Assembly: GCF_050286925.1 (NCBI RefSeq)
Contig: NZ_JBFWFX010000002.1
Coordinates: 186,001-250,000 of the forward strand
Direction of reading: 5' to 3'
Length of the DNA stretch: 64,000 nt
Source: Caloranaerobacter sp050286925
Lineage (GTDB): Bacteria > Bacillota > Clostridia > Tissierellales > Thermohalobacteraceae
Below, piece by piece: positions 43,679 through 53,200 of this stretch. Positions within the stretch are counted from its first letter, which is position 1. Every line of letters begins with the position of its first letter. Made by a program: the position numbers and the translations under genes. The notes beneath the pieces are model-generated. The model was not told where the DNA came from. It saw only the letters and a program-made list of their open reading frames with translations, and ran no database searches.

Positions 43679-45049
43679 ATGGATGAAATAAAAAAATTAA
43701 TTAATAAACAGAGAGAATATTTTGGGAAAGGTATTACTTTAGATATAGATTTTAGAATTAATATGTTAAAAGTATTGAGAAGAGCAATAATAGAAAATGA
43801 AAGACTGATTTTAAAGGCTTTAAAAGAAGATTTAAATAAATCTGATTTTGAGGGGTATGAAACAGAAATAGGAATTGTATTAGATGAAATAAGATATATT
43901 ATAAAAAATTTAAGATCTTGGACTAAGCCTAAAAAGGTAAAAACTCCAATAACTCAATTTATATCAAATAGTTACATCTATTCAGAACCTTATGGCGTAA
44001 CTTTGATTATTGCTCCTTGGAATTATCCGTTTCAACTAGTTATGGCTCCACTTATAGGTTCTATTTCTGCTGGGAACTGTTCTATTATAAAGCCTTCTGA
44101 GTATGCACCTAATACTTCTAAAATAATTTCTAAAATTATTTCAGATAACTTTGAAGAAGAATTTATAGCTGTAGTTGAAGGTGGAATTGAAGTAAATAAG
44201 GCTCTTCTTAAAGAAAAGTTTGATTATATTTTCTTTACAGGTAGCGTTAATGTAGGCAAAATTGTAATGGAAGCTGCTTCAAAGCATTTAACACCTGTTA
44301 CACTTGAATTAGGAGGAAAAAGCCCATGTATAGTAGACGAAGATGCAGATATTGAATTAGCTGCAAAGAGAATTGTATGGGGAAAATTTTTAAATGCTGG
44401 ACAGACTTGTGTAGCTCCTGATTATTTATATCTTCATAAGAATATAAAAGACTATTTTATAAAGAATGCTATTAAGTTTATAAAAGAGTTCTTTGGGGAA
44501 AATCCTTTGAAAAGTGAGGATTATCCAAGAATCATTAATATAAAGCATTTCAATAGATTAAAAAATCTATTGAAAGACGGAGACATATTATATGGTGGAG
44601 ATTTTGACGAAGAAAAGCTATATATTGCACCAACAATAATAGATAATATAACTTGGGAAGATTCTATAATGCAGGAAGAAATATTTGGTCCTATTTTACC
44701 TTTATTGGTATTTGAAGAATTAGACGAAGTAATAAAAACTGTTAATACCCATCCTAAGCCCTTAGCTTTATATTATTTTTCAAATGATAAAGAAAAGCAG
44801 GAACGTGTAATAAAAGAGATTTCTTTTGGTGGAGGATGTATAAATGATACTATAGTGCATCTTGCTACACCATATCTTCCTTTTGGTGGTGTTGGGAATA
44901 GTGGCATGGGTAGTTATCATGGGAAAGCGAGCTTTGATACTTTTTCGCATAAAAAAAGTGTGCTAAAAAAATCTAATTTGATAGATATTTCTCTTAGGTA
45001 TCCACCATATAGAGGCAAGATTAAGTTATTGAGAAAAATATTAAAGTAA
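43679..45049 (+). CDS. Aldehyde dehydrogenase (class 3-like, NAD(P)-dependent)
   Basis: This 456-residue enzyme oxidises aldehydes to acids. It has the N-terminal helical region, the APWNYPFQL motif, the nucleotide site FFTGSVNVGK, the catalytic Glu in LELGGKSP (about residues 209-216) and Cys in NAGQTCVAPDY (Cys about residue 244), and a C-terminal hydrophobic/basic tail. Lack of the first roughly 30 residues of class 1 enzymes and the short tail fit the fatty-aldehyde (YwdH-like) group. ATG 43679 is preferred over ATG 43664, which overlaps GAGGGGGG. It stands alone with a terminator after it. Confidence 0.92.
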   Translation: MDEIKKLINKQREYFGKGITLDIDFRINMLKVLRRAIIENERLILKALKEDLNKSDFEGYETEIGIVLDEIRYIIKNLRSWTKPKKVKTPITQFISNSYIYSEPYGVTLIIAPWNYPFQLVMAPLIGSISAGNCSIIKPSEYAPNTSKIISKIISDNFEEEFIAVVEGGIEVNKALLKEKFDYIFFTGSVNVGKIVMEAASKHLTPVTLELGGKSPCIVDEDADIELAAKRIVWGKFLNAGQTCVAPDYLYLHKNIKDYFIKNAIKFIKEFFGENPLKSEDYPRIINIKHFNRLKNLLKDGDILYGGDFDEEKLYIAPTIIDNITWEDSIMQEEIFGPILPLLVFEELDEVIKTVNTHPKPLALYYFSNDKEKQERVIKEISFGGGCINDTIVHLATPYLPFGGVGNSGMGSYHGKASFDTFSHKKSVLKKSNLIDISLRYPPYRGKIKLLRKILK

Positions 45050-45055
45050 TTTAGA

Positions 45056-45090
45056 GGCTTAGCATGAGCGCTAAGCCATATTATTTATCT
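45056..45090 (+). terminator. Terminator after the aldehyde dehydrogenase gene
   Basis: GGCTTAGC (45056-45063) pairs with GCTAAGCC (45070-45077), followed by ATATTATTTATCTTTT. Confidence 0.8.
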
Positions 45091-45345
45091 TTTATATTTA
45101 AATAGATGAACAGTAGGAATTTCATAGTTAAAGTTAAATAGCTCTGGATAATTCATATAAAAATTACCATTTATAGTTGAAGAAGTATGAGTATAAGGCA
45201 TTGTATTTTTTCCACTAGCATTGTTAGTATATCCTTCTGGCGTTATATCAGTATATAGTGTTCCCATTTGTTCTTTTATTTCAGCTATACTTTTTAATTC
45301 AACAGGTTCAGGAGATTGTAAGTTATTATTTTTTGCTTTTTTCAT
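45085..45345 (-). CDS. Small protein of unknown function
   Basis: I do not recognise this 86-residue protein. It is hydrophilic and Asn/Tyr/Thr-rich, starts MKKAKNNNLQSPEPVELKSI and has no membrane segment. ATG 45345 is chosen over GTG 45354 because GAGGTG is correctly spaced for it. It ends beside the terminator of the convergent aldehyde dehydrogenase gene. Composition and size would fit a spore or surface component, but nothing in the sequence proves this. Confidence 0.6.
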   Translation of the reverse strand: MKKAKNNNLQSPEPVELKSIAEIKEQMGTLYTDITPEGYTNNASGKNTMPYTHTSSTINGNFYMNYPELFNFNYEIPTVHLFKYKR

Positions 45346-45370
45346 ATTTTGCACCTCTACTTTTAATTAA

Positions 45371-45405
45371 TAAGGTCAGGACTATCCCTGACCTTTATTC
45401 ATATT
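45371..45405. terminator. Hairpin in the 349-base gap before the MFS gene
   Basis: AAGGTCAGG (45372-45380) pairs with CCTGACCTT (45387-45395). Read on the plus strand it is followed by TTATTC and T-rich sequence; on the minus strand it would lie in the leader of the 86-residue gene. The rest of the gap (45406-45690) is AT-rich, with promoter-like words but no open frame I can support. Confidence 0.55.
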
Positions 45406-45694
45406 TATTTTTTGTATATATATGAAAAAATATATTAGAAATTTATGGGAATTAAAAAGGATAATTTTTGTGGGTAATTATTTTTATTTTAAATATTTTC
45501 TGTTCATTTAGCTTTTTATAATTTTAATAACAGTAAGTTTATCCAGAAAATTCCCATATTGATATATTGTTCTAAATGTTTTAAAATAAAAAAGGGGAAG
45601 GGGGCTTTTTAGAATGAGTTGATTAATTTTTTTTAATTAATGATAGAAAATATGATTATTGTATATTTATTCATAGCATCATAGGGGGATATAT

Positions 45695-46864
45695 ATGAGA
45701 GAAAAAAAGAATATTTATTTAATGTATTTAATTATATTTTTACAAGGATTTGTATTTTATGGGCCTATTGCTACTATATATAGACGAGCAAGGGGACTTT
45801 CTCTTTATGAAATATTTATACTTAGCTCTATATCTTTAATACTCATGATTGTTTTTGAAATACCATGGGGTTGGTTTGCAGATAGATATGGATATAAACG
45901 TACTTTGATATTATCAAATTTTATGTTTTTTTTATCGAAAATAATATTTTACTTTGCTGATTCTTTTTTATTTTTTTTGATAGAAACTTTATTAATGGCA
46001 ATATCAATTTCAGGTATTTCGGGATGTGATATAGCATTGATATATTCTTCTATTAATAAAGAAGATGGAGAAAAAATAATCGGAAGGTATAATGCTGCTG
46101 GTACTGCTGGATTTTTTATTGCTTCTTTTCTTTCAACTATAATTATTGCAAAATCTATAGATTATGCAGCATTATTGACAATAATACCATATGGATTGGC
46201 AGCATTTTTGACTCTATTTATTAAGGATGTAAATGACTATTCACAGGAAAAATTAACGTTGAAAAAAAGTTTTAAGAACGTGTTAAACAAAAAATGGATG
46301 TTAGTATTTGTTATAGCTATAGCCTTTGTTCAAGAAGTACAGCATATGATAACTGTATTTTTAAATCAGCCTCAATATTTAAAAAGCGGCATTAATTTAA
46401 AATATTTTGGAATACTAATGGCTATTATGCAGACGATAAGTATGGTTTCTGTAAAAGCATATAGACTTACTCAAAAACTCGGAAGAGAAAAAAGTTTAAA
46501 AACGTTATTTTTAATTATTGGTATATGTAGTTTTATATTATCGTATATTAATAATCCTATTTTAAGTGTTTTACTTATCGCAACTGTTACTGGTAGCTTT
46601 GCTTTAATTCATCCTATAGCTGTAAACATAGAAAATCAATCAATAGTTACAAACGATAGAGCAACTATTTTGTCAATATATGCTATGATGAATAATGTTG
46701 TAGCAGCTCTTATAAACATAATTGTTGGTAAGGCAACAGACGTTTCTATTGAATTTGCTTTTAGAACTTCTAGTATTATTGTATTTCTGGGGCTTATAAC
46801 GTTGATAGTATTTTTTTCAAACTATAATGTTATATTTTCAAGTAACGAAGATTTAATATCATGA
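45695..46864 (+). CDS. Major facilitator superfamily transporter
   Basis: This 389-residue protein has about twelve hydrophobic segments. The MFS loop motif between helices 2 and 3 is visible as IPWGWFADRYGYKRTLILSN (about residues 56-75). The overall form is that of small-molecule antiporters, often drug exporters, but no substrate can be read. The ATG follows TAGGGGGAT. It is followed by a strong hairpin and by the response-regulator remnant. Confidence 0.9.
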   Translation: MREKKNIYLMYLIIFLQGFVFYGPIATIYRRARGLSLYEIFILSSISLILMIVFEIPWGWFADRYGYKRTLILSNFMFFLSKIIFYFADSFLFFLIETLLMAISISGISGCDIALIYSSINKEDGEKIIGRYNAAGTAGFFIASFLSTIIIAKSIDYAALLTIIPYGLAAFLTLFIKDVNDYSQEKLTLKKSFKNVLNKKWMLVFVIAIAFVQEVQHMITVFLNQPQYLKSGINLKYFGILMAIMQTISMVSVKAYRLTQKLGREKSLKTLFLIIGICSFILSYINNPILSVLLIATVTGSFALIHPIAVNIENQSIVTNDRATILSIYAMMNNVVAALINIIVGKATDVSIEFAFRTSSIIVFLGLITLIVFFSNYNVIFSSNEDLIS

Positions 46865-46895
46865 GTATTATTCTAAATACTCATGATATTCTTTT
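46856..46895 (+). terminator. Terminator after the MFS gene
   Basis: ATATCATGAGTATT (46856-46869) pairs with AATACTCATGATAT (46876-46889), then TCTTTTATATA follows. Confidence 0.88.
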
Positions 46896-46938
46896 ATATA
46901 TAAAATCTAAAATATAAAAATTTTAGGAGAAATATTTA

Positions 46939-47040
46939 ATAAAGGAAAAGATTTTAATTGTTGATGATGAAGAAGATATAGTTTCTTTTATAAAGGATTT
47001 TTTAGAAGAAGATTATGAAATTCTTTGCACATACGATTGA
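46939..47040 (+). pseudogene. Remnant of a response-regulator gene (receiver-domain start only)
   Basis: The frame reads KEKILIVDDEEDIVSFIKDF and then LEEDYEILCTYD before a TGA. This is an unmistakable N-terminus of a CheY-like receiver domain, with the acidic pair DD, but it is cut off after 33 codons. A ribosome binding site (TTAGGAGA) remains, but the expected ATG is ATA (46939-46941). Both the lost start and the truncation indicate a dead gene. It lies between the MFS terminator and the operators of the giant amylopullulanase gene. Confidence 0.85.
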
Positions 47041-47131
47041 ACATGAATATTTAGTTGACAAGTTAAGTTTTGTATTCTAAAATTATATATAAATATAGAA
47101 AATTTTGCATGTTTTTTATTTTTGTAATTTT

Positions 47132-47187
47132 GCAACCGTTTGCACATGTTTTGTTTTTAATTTTTTTACATTCATGCAATCGTTTGC
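47132..47187 (+). promoter_or_regulatory. Tandem MalR-type operators before the giant amylopullulanase
   Basis: GCAACCGTTTGC (47132-47143) and the one-base variant GCAATCGTTTGC (47176-47187) have starts 44 bases apart. A TTGCAC (47140-47145) overlaps the first, but no convincing -10 box follows at the usual spacing. This is the only gene in the window with two such sites. Confidence 0.82.
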
Positions 47188-47273
47188 ATGACTTTCAGAA
47201 AGATGAGGAGGTATTTATAAAAGAGTTTTTTACAATGTTTACTCAAATACTATTTAAGAAAGGAGAGTTTTAA

Positions 47274-50200
47274 ATGTTTAACAGAAGCAGAAAAATTATT
47301 TCTCTATTGCTAGTAACTATTATGATATTTGGGATGTTTTTAGGAATCATACCAAATACATCTGTAGAAGCAAGTTCTAATAATATTATTATTGACGGCA
47401 GCTTTGATGATGCATGGAATAGTATACCTATAATAGGCAATTCACCAAGTAGTGGATGGGTAGATTCTAATATTGATAATCTACGTTTATACAATGATTC
47501 TGAATATTTATTTTTCTGGATAGACGCTGTAAACGTTCCCAATTGGGGAGAAAATGGGATGTTTATTGATATTGCACTTAATGTAAATGATGAGGATTCG
47601 GGGATATCTTCTAATCCGTGGGGAGCCCAGTTTAATTTTGATGGTACAAGTGCAAAACCAAATTATCATATTATGATGAGAGTAAAAAATGATAATGAGG
47701 TTAATGGAGCTGCTTTATATTCTTCATCAGATTTTACAAATCCTATATTAGCAACTTGGACTAATTTAAAAGGTGCAGAGTTTGCTTTAGATAGAAATAA
47801 AGGATTTGAAGGAAAGATACCTTTAAAAGAAATGGGACTTAAAAATGGGGATAAGTTGAAGGCTATTGTAGTTTTAAGTGGAAACAATGGAGAGCATGGA
47901 GCTTTTGATGTTATTCCATCTGCTGAAGGAAATACAATTGCAAAGAGTTGGAATGAAAGTTCAAATCCAAATATCCAATCAATATATAGTAGCACATATG
48001 TAATAACAGGAATTGAAGAGCCTAAAACATTAGAAGTTGTATCTACTAAACCTTACGACGGAGAAAATAATGTAAGTGTAGATTTAGATAAAATAGAAAT
48101 AGATTTTTCTGAAGATATAAATTTATTATCAGCTGAAGACATTACTGTAAGTGGTGAAGTATATAGTGCTGTATATAGTGAAGGTTCAAAATTGATACTT
48201 AATTTAGAAGAACCTTTAAAATATGATACTACTTATACTGTTAATATACCAGAGGGAGCAGTTAAAGGGTTAAATACCGAAACTACAAACAAGCAAATAA
48301 GTTTTTCTTTTACTACAGAAACAGCTTTAAAAAGTCCTGTGGTAGATAAAAATGAAGTTACTTTCATTTATAAAGGCGATAATAATACTAAAGATGTAAA
48401 AGTAGCAGGAGCATTTAATAACTGGGCTACAGATGGGGAGAATGCTATTATATTGACTAAAGGAGAAAATAATATCTGGACAAAAACACTCGATATTCCA
48501 ACAGGTATATATGGTTATAAGTTTATAGTTGATGGAAATTGGATTTTAGATCCTCTAAATGATAAGAAGATAGCAGGAGGATATGGGGATGACAGTAAAT
48601 TAATTGTTCCAGGGCTTATAATAGATATTCCAGGAGAAGTTGAAAAAGGTGATACTGTTTCTCTAACAGCAAAGTTTTTAAATGAAGATGAAAGCGAAGA
48701 AATAGTTACTCCAACTTGGAAATTAGATAAGACAGTAACAGGAGTAACATTAGATGGAAATAAACTTATAATCTCACAGGATGCACAAGTTGGTGATAAG
48801 TTTACAATAGAGGCAACTATAAATGGTTATTCAGCAAAAAAAGAGATTACTATTTTAGAAAACATGTACACATACACAATTAACTATTATAGATATGATG
48901 GAAAACAAAAAGATTGGGATATGTGGATTTGGGAGGACGGAAAAGAAGGTAATGCTTATCCATTTACTGGAATTGATGAAGATGGATTTGCAACTGCCAC
49001 ATACAAATTTCCATCTAAAAAAATAAATATAATAACAAGACCTGGTAATTGGTCAGAACAGGAAATGGATAGAGTTATTGAGATTAAAGAAGGAGATTCA
49101 GTAGAGGTTTGGATTATTCAAGGAGTAAGTGAAGTTTACTATAAAAGAGAAGATGCTGATATCTCTGCAAGGGTTCAGGCAGCAATGATGGACTCTTTAA
49201 ATGAAATATATGTTACTACTACCCATGCTGTGGAAGATAGTGATTTGGAGACTTTCAGATTAATTGATGTGACAAATGGAAATAAGAATATACAAGTAAA
49301 TGCAAGTTTGATAGGAGCAAATAAAGTTAAACTTACAGTACAAGATTCAGATTTGATAGACGTTAGAAATATATACAAGGTAGAGAGCGACAGGTTTAAA
49401 GGTTGTATAGTAACAATGAGAAAAATATTAGACGACCCTAAATTTTACTATGATGGTAATGACTTAGGATTAACTTATACAAAGGAAAAGAGTACATTTA
49501 AGGTATGGGCACCTACGGCTAAAAAAGTGAGTGTTGCATTGTATGATGATGCTGGAGAATATAATTCGCTTGGAATTGTTGAAGACCATAGTGGTGGAAG
49601 AGAAATAGAAATGAGTCGTGAGGAGAATGGAGTATGGACCTTAACTGTCAATGAAGATTTAAAAGGAAAATATTATATGTATAGAGTAGAATTTGCTGAT
49701 GGTACAGTAAATTATGCAGTAGACCCATATGCAAGAGCAGTTTCTGCAAATGGTCAAAGAACAGCTATAGTTGATTTAGAAGAAACAAATTTTGAAGGTT
49801 GGAATCCAGAATATAAGCCACCTATGATTAATCCGACAGATGCAATTATATATGAGCTACATGTAAGGGATTTCTCTATAGACGAAAATTCTGGAATAGT
49901 TAATAAGGGTAAATTCAAAGCATTTACAGAAACTGGCACAACATATAACGGTGTAAAAACTGGAATTGATAGTCTTGAGGAATTAGGAGTAACTCATGTT
50001 CACTTATTGCCTTCTTTTGATTTTAAGACAGTAAATGAATTGACAGTAGATGATCCTGATTCAACAGATCCAAAATTTAACTGGGGATATGACCCACAAA
50101 ACTATAATGTGCCAGAGGGTTCATATTCTACAGACCCACAAAACCCTATAGCACGAATAAAAGAATTTAAAGAAATGGTTCAAGCACTTCATGATAAAGG

Positions 50201-53200
50201 TATAAGAGTAATTATGGACGTAGTGTATAACCATACATTTGAGGTTGAAAATGGACCATTTAATAAAATTGTTCCAGGATATTTCTACCGTACAGATGAT
50301 ACAGGAAAGTTTACAAATGGTTCTGGATGTGGAAATGAGATTGCTACTGAAAGACCAATGGTTAGAAAATATATTAAAGATTCTGTACGATATTGGGCTG
50401 AAGAATATAATGTAGACGGATTCAGATTTGATTTGATGGGGCTTATAGATGTACAGACAATGACAGAAATAGCAAAAGAACTACATGAAAAAGTTGACCC
50501 TACAATATTAATCTATGGAGAGCCATGGCAGGCCGGAGGTTCGTCATTATCAGCTGAGTTACAAACTACAAAAGGAAAACAAAAAGGAAAAGGCTTTGCG
50601 GTATTTAATGACAATTTACGTGGTGCTATCAAAGGTGGAAGTGATGATGCAAGTAAAGGATTTGCAACAGGAGAGCAAGGAAAAGAGTATGATATCGTAA
50701 AAGGGATAATGGGTTCGGTACATGATTTTACAGATAGTCCGACTGAGACTATTAATTATGTAACTGCTCATGATAACTTGAATCTTTGGGATAAAATTAT
50801 TAAAACTCAAGGGTTAGAAGAAGAGGAAGGTTTTATTCATATAAGAGATGGAAAGTTAACTGGAGAGGATGCTGAAAAGTACAATAGCGTAGATGAAGCA
50901 GTAAGTGCAGCAACTGTGCATCATGCCGTTGATTTGAATAATGTTTTAGAAAACGAGACTGTTAAGCGTTCTTTACTTGCAAATGGTATTGTATTAACTT
51001 CTCAAGGTATTCCATTTATGCATGCAGGAGATGAACTGTTGAGGACTAAGTTTGGAGACCACAACAGCTATAAAAGTCCTGATGCAATCAATAAGATTAG
51101 ATGGGAATATAAAGCACAATTTAAGCCAGTATTTGATTACTATAAAGGACTTATTGAGTTGAGAAAGGCTCATCCTGCATTCAGAATGACAACTAAAAAT
51201 GATGTAGAATCTAATATTGAAATCTTAAGACAAGATGGAAATGTTGTTGCATATAAGTTAAAAGATTATGCTAACAATGATACATGGAGAAATATAGTAG
51301 TTATATATAATGGTAACGAACATGCGGTAGATGTAAATCTTCCTAATGATTCTGATACATGGAATATAGTTGTAAATGACAAAAAGGCAGGAACAGAGGT
51401 TATAGAAACTATAAAAGGTTCTACAGTTACTGTAGAAGGACTTTCAATGATGGTTCTTTATGATGAAGCTAATGATTATATACCAGTTCCAACTAGCATT
51501 GAGCTTGATGCAAAAGAAATAGGACTAGAGGTTGGAGATGTAAGAACTGTAAAGGCAGTAGTAAAAGATCAAAACGGAAATCCTATGTTATATCAGCAAA
51601 TTGAATGGTTATCTTCTGATGAGAGTGTTGCAGTTGTAAATAATGGAAGAATTACTGCTGTTAAAGATGGCGATGCAATTATTACTGCTAAAGTCGGAGA
51701 TATTGAGGAGACAATAATCGTACATGTTGGCAAATTAGTTCCTTCTGAAATTATAGTAACAGGAGAGAATACAGTTTTTGCTACAAGAAAAATACAGCTT
51801 ACTGCGACAGTAAAAGATCAGTATGGCCAAGAAATGACAAATGTATCGGTACAATGGACATCTTCTAATACTGAAATAGCTGTTGTTGATTCAAATGGAG
51901 AAGTTACAGGTATAAGTCCAGGAAAAGTAACTATTATAATAAAAGCTGGTGATGTAACTTGTGAATATGAAATAGAAGTAAAGGAATATGTAAAAAGATA
52001 TATAAGATTTAAGTATATAAGGGAAGATAAAGATTATACTGATTGGAATTTATGGGTTTGGTTTACTGGAGTAAAGGATGGACAAATTGATTTTGAAAAG
52101 ATAGAAGATGGAGTAGCAATTGCAAATATTGAAATCAGTCCAGAAACAAAAGAAGTAGGGTTTATAGTAAGAAAAGGTACAGACTGGAGTACTGCAAAAC
52201 AGGATATTCAAGAAGATAGATACATTAAAGTAGATCCTGATCAAGTTATAACAAAGGTTATAGTAACAAGTATGGTAAAGGAATTTAAGATAATTCCTTC
52301 AGTAAAGGGACCTGTATTGGAAAATGGTAGCGTTACTTTCTACTATAGAGATGAAGAGCTTTACAGAAATGATGCTATGGATACACTTGACGGTGTAAAG
52401 GTTAAAATAGATGGTAAAGAGTATGATATGGAATATATACCAGAAGATGAATTGTATGTTTATACTTTAAGAGATATTTCAGAAGGTACACATGAATATT
52501 CTTTTGTTGTTACTAAAGATGGAGAAACAATTGAAATACCAGACCCTAAAAATACTAGTGAAGATGGAAAGTCATACATTGTATATCAGAATTTGAAATT
52601 AGATATAAAAGCGTCAGTTATACCACATGAAATTGACTACAATCAAAATGCAGTATTAAGTTTAGAAATTACTTCTAATGGAGAGCCTGTAAAGGTTAAA
52701 GAAATTTATGCAGATTTAAGTGCATTAGGAGGAAGTAAAGAATTACCTATAAGTGATGAATTAAAAGAAATCAGTATTTCAGTAAGAGATAATGTAACAG
52801 CAGGAACTAAAACAATTCCTATCAAAGTAATTGATGAATATGGAAAAGAACATTATAAAGATGTAACAGTTGAAGTAAAACCAAGGTTATCTGTTGGAGA
52901 ACTTGATTTTGACTGGGATGAAGCAAGGATATACTTTATAGTTACAGACAGATTTAATGACGGAGACAAGAGTAATAATGATCCATATAACATAGGCTAT
53001 GATACAAGTATGCCTGGTACTTATCATGGTGGTGATTTTGCTGGTATTATTGAAAAACTTGATTACTTGAAAGAATTAGGGATAAATACAATTTGGATTA
53101 CACCGATTGTTGAAAACATTAAGTTTGATACAAGACATGCAGAAAATCCACATATTACACCTTATTACGGATATCATGGATATTGGGCAAGCAACTTTGA

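Noticed and set aside
46939..47040. Short single-domain response regulator translated from ATA
   Set aside because: It stops after 33 codons, far short of the roughly 120 needed for a receiver domain.
47070..47273. 67-codon open frame upstream of the giant amylopullulanase
   Set aside because: It runs through both operators, is Phe/Ile-rich from T-runs, and has no ribosome binding site.
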